64,000 nt of DNA from Providencia sneebia DSM 19967 (GCF_000314895.2 NZ_CM001773.1:663289-727288), one strand, 5' to 3'. Numbered from the stretch's first letter, positions 1-8,867 are shown. Notes: generated by a model from the letters alone, not told the origin. Translations and numbers: made by a program.

Positions 1-57
1 GTAATGTAAGTCGAATTAGTCTTAGAGAGATAACCTAACAAGGCGTAGAGAGAAAAG

Positions 58-76
58 GCCCCATCAGAGATGGGGC
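58..76 (-). terminator. Hairpin after glnA
   Basis: A perfect 8-bp stem (GCCCCATC/GATGGGGC) with a 3-nt loop lies 42 bases past the glnA stop. Read on the minus strand it is followed by CCTTTTCTCT. A terminator or attenuator between glnA and glnL is known in enterics and limits glnLG expression; glnL itself would lie outside the window. Bases 1-57 show nothing else recognisable. Confidence 0.75.
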
Positions 77-117
77 AAATATTTCACGGCAACAAAGACT
101 AGCAGTGGAACGGCGTG

Positions 118-1527
118 TTACACACTGTAGTACATTTCAAATTCTAATGGGTGCGGAGTCATACGAACGCGCTGAATATCGCTGCGTAGTAACTCAATAT
201 AAGCATCGATAGCATCGTTAGTGAAAACGCCACCGCGAGTTAAGAATTCACGGTTTTTATCCAATTCAGCTAAAGCTTCTTCTAAAGAACCTGACACTGT
301 TGGGATTTCTTTTGCTTCTTCTGGTGGTAAGTCATACAGGTTTTTATCCATCGCATCACCAGGATGAATTTTATTAATAATACCATCAAGACCAGCCATC
401 AACTGAGCGGCGAACGCCAAGTATGGGTTAGCGGCAGGGTCTGGGAAGCGAACTTCAATACGACGTGCTTTTGTACTTGCAACAACCGGAATACGAATTG
501 ATGCAGAGCGGTTGCGAGCAGAATAAGCAAGCATTACAGGTGCTTCATAACCCGGTACAAGACGTTTGTATGAGTTAGTTGTCGGGTTAGTAAAGGCATT
601 CAGCGCACGAGCATGCTTAATGATACCGCCGATATAGTACAGCGCCATTTCTGACAAGCCGCCGTATTTATCACCTGCAAATAAGTTAACACCATCTTTT
701 GACAGTGACATATGGCAGTGCATACCAGAACCATTATCACCAACAAGTGGTTTCGGCATAAATGTTGCTGTTTTACCATAGGCATGAGCAACGTTATGAA
801 CAACATATTTATAAATTTGAGTTTCATCCGCTTTTTTCGTCATTGTATTAAAGCGACATGCAACTTCGTTTTGACCCGCAGTAGCAACTTCATGGTGATG
901 AGCTTCAACAACTAATCCCATCTCTTCCATTGTTGTACACATTGCTGAGCGCAGATCTTGAGATGAATCGACGGGTGGAACAGGGAAATAACCGCCTTTC
1001 ACACCTGGTCGATGGCCTTTATTACCACCTTCATATTTGGTGCCTGTATTCCATGCTGCTTCAATATCATCAATATGATAGTAGCTGCTGTGCATGCTGT
1101 TGCCGAAACGGATATCATCAAAGATGAAAAATTCAGGTTCAGGCCCAAATAAAACGGTGTCAGCAATACCGCTTGAACGTAAAAAGTTTTCCGCACGTTG
1201 TGAGATTGAACGAGGATCACGGTCATAACCTTGCATCGTGCCCGGCTCAAGGATGTCACAACGGATAATCAGTGTTGGCTCAGCAAAAAATGGGTCAAGT
1301 ACCGCTGTTGAAGGATCTGGCATTAATACCATGTCTGATTCGTTAATACCTTTCCAGCCACCAATTGATGAGCCATCAAACATTTTGCCTTCTTCAAAAA
1401 AGTCTTCATTGACTTGATGAACTGGGATAGTGATGTGTTGCTCTTTACCTTTAGTGTCGGTAAAACGCATGTCGATAAATTTAATTTTGTGTTCTTCTAT
1501 CAATGATAAAACATGTTCTGCAGACAT
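118..1527 (-). CDS. glnA: Type I glutamine synthetase
   Basis: Condenses glutamate and ammonia to glutamine with ATP; cytoplasmic dodecamer and the main ammonia-assimilation enzyme under nitrogen limitation. The 469-residue product has the enterobacterial length. The beta-grasp region carries [12 protein letters not shown], the catalytic core has [16 protein letters not shown] and [14 protein letters not shown], and NLYDLPPEE near residue 398 holds the tyrosine adenylylated by GlnE. Two ATG codons are adjacent (1528-1530 and 1525-1527) behind AGGAGA. I take the second because homologs begin MSAEHV; using the first adds one Met. Upstream lies a typical sigma-54/NtrC control region. typA is the usual divergent neighbour, but here a padR-type gene sits between them. 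Confidence 0.98.
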   Translation of the reverse strand: MSAEHVLSLIEEHKIKFIDMRFTDTKGKEQHITIPVHQVNEDFFEEGKMFDGSSIGGWKGINESDMVLMPDPSTAVLDPFFAEPTLIIRCDILEPGTMQGYDRDPRSISQRAENFLRSSGIADTVLFGPEPEFFIFDDIRFGNSMHSSYYHIDDIEAAWNTGTKYEGGNKGHRPGVKGGYFPVPPVDSSQDLRSAMCTTMEEMGLVVEAHHHEVATAGQNEVACRFNTMTKKADETQIYKYVVHNVAHAYGKTATFMPKPLVGDNGSGMHCHMSLSKDGVNLFAGDKYGGLSEMALYYIGGIIKHARALNAFTNPTTNSYKRLVPGYEAPVMLAYSARNRSASIRIPVVASTKARRIEVRFPDPAANPYLAFAAQLMAGLDGIINKIHPGDAMDKNLYDLPPEEAKEIPTVSGSLEEALAELDKNREFLTRGGVFTNDAIDAYIELLRSDIQRVRMTPHPLEFEMYYSV

Positions 1528-1649
1528 CATCAGCTCTCCTGGTCAGGTCGGGTCAGCAAAATAACAGCCATAGGGTAGCTTGGTTTTTTGCAATTATTTC
1601 TGGCTTGTTAGCGTCAGTTTTTCACAACATATGCTCTTAAGATATTATA

Positions 1650-1666
1650 AGCGAAAAGCGTGCCAA
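1650..1666 (-). promoter_or_regulatory. Sigma-54 promoter of glnA (glnAp2-like)
   Basis: Read on the minus strand the sequence is TTGGCACGCTTTTCGCT. It has the invariant GG (-24) and GC (-12) at the correct spacing and closely resembles the enteric glnAp2 element. Transcription would begin near 1640, giving a leader of about 110 nt. The placement of the two NtrC sites relative to this point supports the call. Confidence 0.9.
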
Positions 1667-1738
1667 CTTTTTAATATAGTTTAAATACAGATTGTTGCGA
1701 GATAATGACATATAAAGGAAGGAAATAGAGAATGGTTG

Positions 1739-1755
1739 TGCATTGTTTTGGTGCA
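1739..1755 (-). promoter_or_regulatory. NtrC (GlnG) binding site, proximal
   Basis: TGCATTGTTTTGGTGCA keeps the TGCA...GGTGCA ends of the 17-bp NtrC consensus. Its centre is about 107 bp upstream of the inferred glnA start point, matching the classical enhancer position near -108. Confidence 0.85.
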
Positions 1756-1769
1756 TTATAATGAGGGTC

Positions 1770-1786
1770 CGCACTAAATCGGTGCA
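1770..1786 (-). promoter_or_regulatory. NtrC (GlnG) binding site, distal
   Basis: CGCACTAAATCGGTGCA matches the strong NtrC site of enteric glnA except at a few positions. It is centred 31 bp from the proximal site, about three helical turns, so that two NtrC dimers lie on the same face. This corresponds to the classical -140 enhancer. Confidence 0.88.
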
Positions 1787-1858
1787 ATTTAATTTGCCTC
1801 GTGCTTGACGTCAAAGCACAAGGCCGATTAATTGAATGAGAAGATTAAATCACAGAGA

Positions 1859-2539
1859 TTATTCATCTTCATTATCAGTTAATAATGTATTTACTTGCTC
1901 AATTTGTTGAACAGCATCATTAATGATGTGAGCAATTTGGCGAGTTTGATCTTCGCTTAATTGTTTTAATACCATTTTATGACGTAAAAGTGCTTTGAAA
2001 CGATGTACTGCCATTTCAATATCTTCAGTCAGGTTTCCACCATTTTGCATATCACGAGCTTTAGCTAATTTACGGAAGATAACTGTTTCAACATATTGAT
2101 TTTTTAGTAAATGTTCTGAACCTTCAGCCGTAATTTTAAAACTTTTACGGTTACGTTCAACAATTTCTGATTCGAGGAAACCTTGTTCTTCGAGCAGAGT
2201 TAATGTTGGATAAACAACACCTGGACTTGGCACATAAAGGCCGCTTGAGGCTTCTTGAATATCTTTGATAATTTCATAGCCATAACTTGGTTTTTTGGCG
2301 ACGAGTGAAAGTATCATGATATGTAAGTCACCGTGGTCAAATAAGCGGCGCAAACCGCGGCCTCTTCCACGGCCTTCTCCGTGACGGCGACCTTCGCCAT
2401 GTCCGCGGCGGTTTTCACAGCGCCCATGATCACGATGACCTTCGTGATGACCATGATGACCTTCAACATGACAACCACGACGACCATGATCATCTTCATG
2501 GCGTGAATGATAAGCGTGACGACAGGAATGAATTCGCAT
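1859..2539 (-). CDS. PadR-family regulator, YqjI-like, with His-rich N-terminus
   Basis: Probable metal-responsive repressor. Residues 1-65 are packed with His, Cys, Arg and Gly (HHGHHEGHRDHGRC). A PadR winged helix follows (LHIMILSLVAKKPSYGYEI, then SPGVVYPTLTLLEEQGFL) and a helical C-terminal dimer segment. This arrangement matches E. coli YqjI, a nickel-responsive PadR repressor controlling itself and the ferric-chelate reductase gene yqjH; no yqjH-like gene is present here. The start is set by AAGGAGAAC ending five bases before the ATG. Three GATATATC palindromes lie 18-87 bp upstream and suggest autoregulation. Metal identity is inferred from family only. Its position between glnA and typA is unlike E. 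coli. Confidence 0.85.
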   Translation of the reverse strand: MRIHSCRHAYHSRHEDDHGRRGCHVEGHHGHHEGHRDHGRCENRRGHGEGRRHGEGRGRGRGLRRLFDHGDLHIMILSLVAKKPSYGYEIIKDIQEASSGLYVPSPGVVYPTLTLLEEQGFLESEIVERNRKSFKITAEGSEHLLKNQYVETVIFRKLAKARDMQNGGNLTEDIEMAVHRFKALLRHKMVLKQLSEDQTRQIAHIINDAVQQIEQVNTLLTDNEDE

Positions 2540-2556
2540 ATAGTTCTCCTTGTTTA

Positions 2557-2564
2557 GATATATC
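2557..2564 (-). promoter_or_regulatory. GATATATC palindrome, copy 1
   Basis: Self-complementary octamer, preceded by TTTA on the plus strand. It lies 18 bp upstream of the padR-like start codon, in the promoter/leader zone where a repressor would act. Confidence 0.55.
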
Positions 2565-2590
2565 GAATTAACTTGGCTTAACTATATTCC

Positions 2591-2598
2591 GATATATC
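2591..2598 (-). promoter_or_regulatory. GATATATC palindrome, copy 2
   Basis: Second copy of the same octamer, 34 bp centre to centre from copy 1. Same inferred role as an operator for the adjacent PadR protein. Confidence 0.55.
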
Positions 2599-2608
2599 TG
2601 ATTCGTCA

Positions 2609-2626
2609 ATTTAGATATATCTAAAT
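2609..2626 (-). promoter_or_regulatory. 18-bp perfect palindrome containing GATATATC, copy 3
   Basis: ATTTAGATATATCTAAAT is a perfect 18-bp palindrome, the longest of the three related sites, 23 bp from copy 2. It is probably the highest-affinity site for the PadR-like dimer. This is inference from symmetry, repetition and position. Confidence 0.65.
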
Positions 2627-2991
2627 GGTAAAAAAAGGGCGAAAAATGGATGTAGTCAAAGAAAATTTATTTTTTATGCTTTTTTTGGGCTGCTAATATT
2701 TCGTATATAGCGTATTATTCTGTAACTTTGTGATTTCTCAGTACTGATATGAATTATTTTTTGTTATATTCTTTCATTGTTATGCAACTGGATGTTTTTT
2801 AGTTAAAAACTTTTTATTCAGTGATGAAATTCACATTTATTCCACTTGCGCTGAAAAACGTGTAAAATAACAGCAAATTAACGTAGAAAGTATGTTTGTC
2901 GAAATAATTTCATTGGTCGCTTAGGTGCGACTTGAACTGTTTTAAGTCGATAATGCATATTCGTTTCCTGTCAATTAAACGGTAAAAATCC

Positions 2992-4815
2992 TTGTCAATT
3001 CAAAATTTAAGAAATATCGCCATCATCGCTCACGTTGACCATGGCAAGACAACACTGGTTGGTAAATTGCTGCAACAATCAGGCACGTTCGGTGAACGTG
3101 AAACTGTTGATGAGCGTGTTATGGACTCCAATGACTTGGAGAAAGAGCGTGGTATCACCATCCTTGCTAAAAATACCGCAATCCAATGGAATGGCTATCG
3201 TATCAACATCGTAGATACCCCAGGTCACGCCGACTTTGGTGGTGAAGTTGAACGTGTAATGTCAATGGTTGACTGCGTTTTGCTAGTGGTTGATGCAACT
3301 GATGGTCCAATGCCTCAAACACGTTTCGTTACTCAAAAAGCATTCGATAATGGTTTGAAACCAATTGTTGTTATCAACAAAGTTGACCGCCCGGGCGCAC
3401 GTCCTGATTGGGTTGTTGACCAAGTCTTTGACTTATTCGTTAACTTAGGTGCGACGGATGAGCAACTTGATTTCCCTATCGTTTATGCATCTGCTTTAAA
3501 CGGTATTGCTGGTCTTGAATACACTGACATGGCAGAAGACATGACGCCGCTTTACGAAGCTATCGTTAAATATGTCGAGTCACCAAAAGTTGATCTGGAA
3601 GGTCCATTCCAGATGCAAGTATCACAGTTAGATTACAATAGCTACTTAGGTGTTATTGGTATTGGTCGTATCAAACGTGGTGTTGTGAAACCAAACCAAC
3701 AAGTCACTGTTATTGATAGTGAAGGTAAAACGCGTAACGGCAAAATTGGTAAAGTTCTAACACATTTAGGATTAGAGCGTATCGATTCACAACAAGCTGA
3801 AGCTGGTGACATTGTTGCATTGACTGGTCTAGGTGAATTAAACATTTCTGATACTATTTGTAATGTCGGTAATGTTGAAGCACTTCCAGCATTGGCAGTA
3901 GATGAACCAACAGTTAGCATGTTCTATTGTGTTAACACCTCACCTTTCTGTGGTCGTGAAGGTAAATATGTGACTTCACGTCAAATTCTTGACCGCCTGA
4001 ACAAAGAGCTTGTACATAACGTTGCACTGCGTGTTGAAGAAACTCAAGATCCAGATGCATTCCGTGTTTCTGGTCGTGGTGAGCTGCATTTATCTGTTCT
4101 GATTGAAAACATGCGTCGTGAAGGTTTCGAATTAGCGGTTTCTCGTCCTAAAGTTATCTTCCGTGAAGTTGATGGCCGTAAGCAAGAACCTTTCGAACAA
4201 GTGACTCTTGATGTTGAAGAACAACACCAAGGTGATGTGATGAAAGCATTAGGTGAGCGTAAGGGTGACCTGCGTGACATGATGCCAGATGGTAAAGGTC
4301 GTGTGCGTCTTGATTACATTATTCCTAGCCGTGGTCTGATTGGTTTCCGTACAGAATTCATGACAATGACTTCAGGTACGGGTCTTCTGTATTCTACTTT
4401 CAGCCATTATGATGATGTTCGTCCGGGTGAAATCGGTGGTCGTCAAAATGGTGTTCTGATCTCTAATGGTCAAGGTAAAGCAGTTGCTTATGCACTGTAC
4501 AGCTTGCAAGACCGCGGTAAATTGTTCCTAGGTCACGGTGCAGAAGTGTATGAAGGCCAAATTATTGGTATTCACTCACGTTCTAATGACCTGACCGTTA
4601 ACTGTTTAACCGGTAAAAAACTGACTAACATGCGTGCATCAGGTACGGATGAAGCAACAACGCTGTCACCACCAATTAAAATGACTCTGGAACAAGCACT
4701 TGAGTTCATTGATGATGATGAATTAGTTGAAGTTACTCCGCTATCTATTCGTTTACGTAAACGTCACCTGACTGAAAACGATCGCCGTCGTGCGAGTCGT
4801 TCTAAAGATGATTAA
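2992..4815 (+). CDS. typA: Ribosome-associated GTPase TypA/BipA
   Basis: Translation-factor GTPase that binds the 70S ribosome and aids 50S assembly, especially in the cold or under stress. The 607 residues match the family length. G1 is [10 protein letters not shown]3 DTPGHAD and G4 NKVDRPGA; then come EF-G-like domains II, III and V and a BipA-specific C-terminal domain rich in basic residues. The start is TTG: an in-frame TAA at 2983 excludes anything further upstream, and [19 protein letters not shown] aligns with family N-termini. The Shine-Dalgarno is weak. Divergent from glnA as in other enterics, but with a padR-like gene between. A strong terminator follows at 4871. Confidence 0.96.
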   Translation: MSIQNLRNIAIIAHVDHGKTTLVGKLLQQSGTFGERETVDERVMDSNDLEKERGITILAKNTAIQWNGYRINIVDTPGHADFGGEVERVMSMVDCVLLVVDATDGPMPQTRFVTQKAFDNGLKPIVVINKVDRPGARPDWVVDQVFDLFVNLGATDEQLDFPIVYASALNGIAGLEYTDMAEDMTPLYEAIVKYVESPKVDLEGPFQMQVSQLDYNSYLGVIGIGRIKRGVVKPNQQVTVIDSEGKTRNGKIGKVLTHLGLERIDSQQAEAGDIVALTGLGELNISDTICNVGNVEALPALAVDEPTVSMFYCVNTSPFCGREGKYVTSRQILDRLNKELVHNVALRVEETQDPDAFRVSGRGELHLSVLIENMRREGFELAVSRPKVIFREVDGRKQEPFEQVTLDVEEQHQGDVMKALGERKGDLRDMMPDGKGRVRLDYIIPSRGLIGFRTEFMTMTSGTGLLYSTFSHYDDVRPGEIGGRQNGVLISNGQGKAVAYALYSLQDRGKLFLGHGAEVYEGQIIGIHSRSNDLTVNCLTGKKLTNMRASGTDEATTLSPPIKMTLEQALEFIDDDELVEVTPLSIRLRKRHLTENDRRRASRSKDD

Positions 4816-4870
4816 TCATCTTTAGCATTGTCGAGGTGCTCACAGTTAGTGAGTGATAGCCTTAAATGAT

Positions 4871-4900
4871 AACCACCCACTTAGGCGGGTGGTTTTTTTT
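4871..4900 (+). terminator. typA terminator
   Basis: AACCACCC pairs with GGGTGGTT and is followed by a run of T, 56 bases after the typA stop. A textbook rho-independent terminator. Confidence 0.92.
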
Positions 4901-6150
4901 ATCGCGTTATAATGGCTTTTGTCATCACCTTTAAATGAATTACACTATTCTTGTTAAATACAACTATTATCTTGATTAGACCTGCTGAAATACACGCCTA
5001 GGAGTGCGAATTTATTTATTCATACTGTAATGATCAGTGTTTATATAGAACCTTTCCTCAAAACTTCCATTAGTATCTTGTGTTACGTTGATGTGCTTAT
5101 CATAGGTAGCTGTTGCCCTTTATTTGGTAAATAGCCGTAAACTTTACACGTTGATGCTTATCAATAACCTCTTATATTTAATTATAGCGATTAGCAATTT
5201 TATTTTTGGCAAATCTTTTTGTATAGCCGATGATTATTACCCTAAAAATGGGTAATCAAAGGTTTCTAAGGCCTATAGATGAATTTTTATTTTTGTTTAT
5301 GACTTTATTTATATAAAAATGAAAATAAAAAGGATGAATGCCAATTTTAAGAATAGATAATCATGACTTAATTTAATTTCAAATATTACTAATTATTTGA
5401 GTTAAATGTTAAAAAGAAATACAAATTATTAATTTTAACAATGATTATATAGATTATAAGTCATTATTAATGAAGGCTAGAAATAAACTAATTAAAAAAT
5501 AGCATGATTTAATAGAATGAAATAGTAGGATATTAGATTATCTATTAGGTATTATATTGTAAACTCAATATTTTATTCTGGTTGTTATTAAAGTAATTCA
5601 AATTTGTTAATTTTCTAAAATAAATATTTAAAATAGTGTCTTTTATTTTATGAGAAATAAGTAATTATTATAATATAAGGTAATGTAACTAAGTAAATAT
5701 ACGTCTTAAAAACAATTAATAATTGGGTTAATAAAGTAACTTATTGAATTTATATGAAATAAAATAATTTATATTACTTTTTTGTTTTTATATTTAAGAG
5801 TTTTCTATATAAGAATAGATATCAATACGTATTGATAATATAAATATAACTTTTATTTGTTTAAGAAGTTATAAATTATATATATTTATTTATTGTCGTT
5901 TGTAACGTATGAGCGCGTTAATGTTACTAAATATTTTCTCTAAAATTGATACTCTTTATTTGTTTATCGTTAATAAGTAAATGATTAATTTTAATATGTT
6001 GATATATATTGTTATTTTTTTAATCATGAAAATTACTAATATATTTAATAGGTTTTTTCTTTGAAAGTAATGCTTATTGATAGTTATCTCATCGGTTTAC
6101 TAAGCGATATTGTTTGTATATATTCTTCGCTAATTAAATGGCGGAAAAAT

Positions 6151-6280
6151 ATTAAATAAGATAAGGCCTATAAATTAATTACTAATATTATTGGTAATTT
6201 ATCTTTTTATATTAAATAAGGTAAGATTTATAAATAATTTACTAATTTAATTAGTAAGTGGTCTTTTTATATTGAATGAA
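6151..6280 (+). repeat. 60-bp tandem direct repeat with internal dyads
   Basis: Units 6151-6210 and 6211-6270 match at 48 of 60 positions without gaps. Both start ATTAAATAAG and end TCTTTTTAT, and a degenerate third unit begins at 6271 (ATTGAATGAA). Each unit holds a near-palindrome in the same place: ATTACTAATATTATTGGTAAT in the first and ACTAATTTAATTAGT in the second. They lie 100-230 bp upstream of the major pilin ATG and look like a duplicated protein-binding site. Confidence 0.8.
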
Positions 6281-6293
6281 ATTTAATTTAGAG

Positions 6294-6317
6294 TTTTGAG
6301 TGGCTATATACTCAAAA
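6294..6317 (+). repeat. Inverted repeat upstream of pilin gene
   Basis: TTTTGAGT (6294-6301) and ACTCAAAA (6310-6317) are exact inverted copies separated by 8 bases, 64 bp before the pilin start. It could be an operator or a leader-RNA hairpin; the sequence alone does not decide. Confidence 0.5.
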
Positions 6318-6380
6318 TTTTATCGGAAAATAGGCATAAGCCTATCTCAATAAAACACAAAAATATGGATCATTAATAAT

Positions 6381-6932
6381 ATGAATAAGTTTGTTAAACT
6401 ATCTTTAGTTTCAGCTTTGGCATTGGCTTCAATTTCTGCATATGCAGGTAAAAACGCAGAAGTTAAAATCAGTGGTAATATTACTAACTATACTTGTGAT
6501 ATTACGACAAGCCAGTCAGTTATCAATCTAGGTAACTATACTAAAGCTGATTTTAAAGCAAATGATACTTTAGTTGGTGCTAAAAACTTCATGATCAGCG
6601 TTCAAAGCTGTGCATCTTCTGGCGCAAACACTGACCTAGGTCTGCAAGTTATTGAACAAGCTGGTTCAAATAACGTTGACCCAATTAACTTCTTTGGTAG
6701 TGATAATGGTACTGGCGCTGGTATCGTATTATCTTTCACTAAAGATGGTACAACGACTAAAGTTACTCCAGCTAAAAACATTTATGTTTTAGAAAAAGCG
6801 GGCACTCCAGGCGCTGATATTTCTAACAAAATCTACAACATTGATGTTAAAACTGCAATGCAAGCATTGAATACTGCAGCAGTTAAAAATGGTACTGTAG
6901 AAGCTAACTTGCTGTTCACAATGGCTTACTAA
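6381..6932 (+). CDS. Major fimbrial subunit (pilin)
   Basis: First gene of the fimbrial operon and the probable shaft subunit. Residues 1-22 form a signal peptide ending AYA before Gly. The mature protein of about 161 residues has the two cysteines of the pilin fold (YTCDIT and VQSCASS) and a C-terminal alternating strand ending LLFTMAY, the beta-zipper read by chaperones. Its codons look more even (GGT, GCT, AAC) than those of the following genes, as expected for an abundant protein. There is only a poor ribosome site (GGAT) before the ATG. A 13-bp hairpin directly after the stop separates it from the rest of the operon. Which of the five subunit genes is most abundant is inferred from position and composition. 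Confidence 0.85.
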   Translation: MNKFVKLSLVSALALASISAYAGKNAEVKISGNITNYTCDITTSQSVINLGNYTKADFKANDTLVGAKNFMISVQSCASSGANTDLGLQVIEQAGSNNVDPINFFGSDNGTGAGIVLSFTKDGTTTKVTPAKNIYVLEKAGTPGADISNKIYNIDVKTAMQALNTAAVKNGTVEANLLFTMAY

Positions 6933-6949
6933 TCAAAATATAGTAAGCA

Positions 6950-6980
6950 TAGGTCTCATTTATTTTGTAAATGAGACCTA
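6950..6980 (+). promoter_or_regulatory. Intercistronic hairpin after the pilin gene
   Basis: TAGGTCTCATTTA and TAAATGAGACCTA form a perfect 13-bp stem with a 5-nt loop, 18 bases past the pilin stop. No T run follows, so it looks less like a strong terminator than an RNA-stabilising or partial-attenuation structure that would keep pilin mRNA in excess over the assembly genes. Confidence 0.75.
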
Positions 6981-7015
6981 GATTAATAGTTATATGTTAT
7001 GAATGGTTAATTTTT

Positions 7016-7741
7016 ATGAAAAAGGTATTTAATAAAAGCATATTAATCGCTGCAGCATTATTTAGCTGTAATGGAATCGCTGGATTATCACTAGATACGA
7101 CACGATTAAATATGTATGAGAAAGAAAAAGAAATACAATATACAGCAATGAATACTTCTGATGATAGAGCATTTTTAGTAAATGCAAGTATCTCAAAAAG
7201 TGCTGATAAAATTAAAGATAAAACAAGTGAATTTCTTATTTCTCCACCTTTATTTAGAATCGATCCAACTAGCAAAAACTCAGTTAGAATACGATTGATT
7301 GATAATAAAAACTTACCAAAAGATAGAGAATCCATTTTTTATGTTACAACAAGTGGAATACAAGCCACAGCAACACCATTTAAAGTCGAGGATAACAATA
7401 GGAATAACGGTGGTGTCAAAGCAGGTGTAGCATTTAAAATTAAATTATTTTATAGACCAAATGGTATAGAGCCATTATCTAAAGAAAGTTTCAATAACTC
7501 AAAGGTTTTTATTGCTGATAAATATGTCATTATTGAAAATAAAAGCCCATATTATATGGATTTAAAAGGCTTAAAACTTGATGGTGAACGTATTAAACTT
7601 CCTACATTAGTTAATAACTTAGTTAAGCCTTATTCACAAGAAAAATTTTCTATTGATAATAATAAAGTGAGAAAAGAAGCTATTTTAATGATAACTAATG
7701 ACCTTGGTGATGTAGACGAAGTGAAATTAAAAATTAATTAA
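7016..7741 (+). CDS. Periplasmic fimbrial chaperone 1
   Basis: PapD/FimC-type chaperone that caps subunits in the periplasm. It has 241 residues with a signal peptide cleaved near NGIAG. The N-terminal Ig domain begins LSLDTTRLNMYEKEKEIQYT. The family signature is visible as PPLFRIDPTSKNSVRIRL and then DRESIFYV; KIKLFYRP marks the G1 strand. The C-terminal domain ends in hydrophobic/charged strands. I start at the ATG at 7016 because the signal peptide begins MKKVF there; an upstream in-frame ATG would fall inside the intercistronic hairpin and add non-signal residues. First of three chaperones in the operon and, by position next to the pilin, probably the one serving it. Confidence 0.88.
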   Translation: MKKVFNKSILIAAALFSCNGIAGLSLDTTRLNMYEKEKEIQYTAMNTSDDRAFLVNASISKSADKIKDKTSEFLISPPLFRIDPTSKNSVRIRLIDNKNLPKDRESIFYVTTSGIQATATPFKVEDNNRNNGGVKAGVAFKIKLFYRPNGIEPLSKESFNNSKVFIADKYVIIENKSPYYMDLKGLKLDGERIKLPTLVNNLVKPYSQEKFSIDNNKVRKEAILMITNDLGDVDEVKLKIN

Positions 7742-7756
7742 AATAAAGGTAATACA

Positions 7757-8299
7757 ATGAGTAAAAAAAAGTTATTGATACTTTTTATTTTATCTTCTTT
7801 TGAATTGCCATCATCATTTTCAGCAACTAATTTAAATGTGGATACTTATATCATAGAAGGAAGTTGTGATATATCAGCACCCGCAGAAATTAGATTTATT
7901 CCAAAAGCCGCTATAGATTTTGTTGATAAAAGAACTGCAGATTTAAAGGAATTAGTCATTACAGTATCTAACTGTAGAGGAAGCAGTTTAATTAGATCAC
8001 CAAGTATCATGGTAACTGGAAATTTATTAGCTGGATCTAATGATATATTTGCAGAAGCATCAAGTGTAGCAAAAAATGTTGGTGTGGGAATACGTGAAGG
8101 AAATGGTTTTAATTTAAAAAACTTTTATGTACCGGGAAATATGGTTTCAAGTTTTGATAAATATACACATGTAGGTGCACCCGGTAGTAAGATGAAAGAA
8201 GGTCAATATACATATACTCTGGGATTTGTTAATAATGGTAAAACACCTACTATTGGAAAAATGACCGCAAAGTTAATATTTGAATTTAAATACAAATAG
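7757..8299 (+). CDS. Minor fimbrial subunit 1
   Basis: 180 residues with a signal peptide ending near SSFSA. The pilin-type Cys pair is in GSCDIS and VSNC, and there is a late VGVGI motif. The C-terminal strand (LIFEFKYK) has the aromatic alternation recognised by chaperones. It is the first of four consecutive related subunit genes that resemble one another more than they resemble the major pilin. It could be a tip, adaptor or terminator subunit; the exact role cannot be assigned. Confidence 0.75.
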   Translation: MSKKKLLILFILSSFELPSSFSATNLNVDTYIIEGSCDISAPAEIRFIPKAAIDFVDKRTADLKELVITVSNCRGSSLIRSPSIMVTGNLLAGSNDIFAEASSVAKNVGVGIREGNGFNLKNFYVPGNMVSSFDKYTHVGAPGSKMKEGQYTYTLGFVNNGKTPTIGKMTAKLIFEFKYK

Positions 8300-8312
8300 A
8301 GTGGATAAATGT

Positions 8313-8867
8313 ATGTGCATAAAAAAAAGCATTACGATTCTTATTTTATTTTTTGCGAATAGTTTTATAGCACAGGCAGATTATAATTATACTATAAGTT
8401 CTGAAATATTAACTGGTACATGTGATATAACATTATCTACTAATTTTCTCTCATTAGATGAAAGTGAGAAAGATCTTTTAGAACAGGGCTATATAACTAA
8501 CTGGAAAAAAATCACATATTCCTTAAGTAAGTGTGGTATTGGGCCAGTAAATACTAAGCCAACTGTTTTTATTACTGGATCAAATTTAGGATCATCAATT
8601 CCTAGTGTTGGTCGTTATTTATTTACAAATAATCCTAATAATGACACCACATATACCAAGGGATTTGGAATAATTTTATCATCAAGTCCAATCCCAAATT
8701 GGGATGTTAAGTATTTAATTGGTGAAAATGACGCAATTGATACTCAAAATGGAAATTCGCTTTATTTAGCGACAAGTTGTGGTAATACCACTTCTTGTAA
8801 CAATAGTGCTTCTCATCAAGTTGGGCGATTAACCGCAGCATTAACCTTTAATTTTGAGTATCGATAA
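8313..8867 (+). CDS. Minor fimbrial subunit 2
   Basis: 184 residues from the ATG at 8313, where a hydrophobic signal peptide (SITILILFFANSF) begins; a longer in-frame reading would overlap the previous gene without adding a signal. Pilin cysteines occur in TGTCDI and SKCGIG, with an extra pair near SCGNTTSC that is repeated in subunits 3 and 4. C-terminus LTFNFEYR. Thirteen bases follow the previous stop and one base precedes the next start. Confidence 0.75.
   Translation: MCIKKSITILILFFANSFIAQADYNYTISSEILTGTCDITLSTNFLSLDESEKDLLEQGYITNWKKITYSLSKCGIGPVNTKPTVFITGSNLGSSIPSVGRYLFTNNPNNDTTYTKGFGIILSSSPIPNWDVKYLIGENDAIDTQNGNSLYLATSCGNTTSCNNSASHQVGRLTAALTFNFEYR

Larger units (their letters stand above)
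1531..1858. other. glnA control region (non-coding)
   Basis: This 328-bp gap holds the glnA sigma-54 promoter and two NtrC sites listed separately. Just beyond them is a hairpin at 1801-1819 (GTGCTT/AAGCAC arms around a TTGACGTCAA palindrome), 40 bases past the end of the padR-like gene. It has no T tract, so its role as a padR terminator is only possible. No coding sequence is seen. Confidence 0.8.
2540..2991. other. Divergent control region, padR-like/typA
   Basis: This non-coding 452-bp gap contains the three operator-like palindromes next to the padR-like gene and a typA leader with two mutually exclusive hairpins. They are GTCGC 2916-2920 with GCGAC 2927-2931, versus CGACTT 2928-2933 with AAGTCG 2944-2949. 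A possible -10 element TAAAAT is at 2863-2868, but no convincing -35 partner was found. Confidence 0.6.
4901..6380. other. Long AT-rich non-coding region before the fimbrial operon
   Basis: About 1.48 kb with no open frame of note on either strand and an extreme A+T bias with many short A and T tracts. Recognisable structure is limited to a small hairpin at 5236-5256 (ATTACCC/GGGTAAT), a 60-bp tandem repeat at 6151-6280 and an inverted repeat at 6294-6317. Such DNA is typical of H-NS-bound promoter regions of horizontally acquired fimbrial operons. No recombinase gene or obvious invertible segment was seen. Confidence 0.7.

Noticed and set aside
2314..2499. Frame opposite/offset to the His-rich PadR N-terminus giving MKMIMVVVVVMLKV
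   Set aside because: Shadow of the repetitive His/Arg codons in another frame, with no ribosome site.
5268..6172. TAAGGCCTATA occurs twice (about 5268 and 6162) upstream of the fimbrial operon
   Set aside because: Only 11 bases, no shared flanks, and no symmetry in the region.
4901..6380. Invertible promoter switch (as for Proteus MR/P fimbriae) upstream of the pilin gene
   Set aside because: No recombinase gene lies in the operon and no long widely spaced inverted pair flanking a promoter was seen. The repeats found are direct tandem copies or short local inverted repeats.
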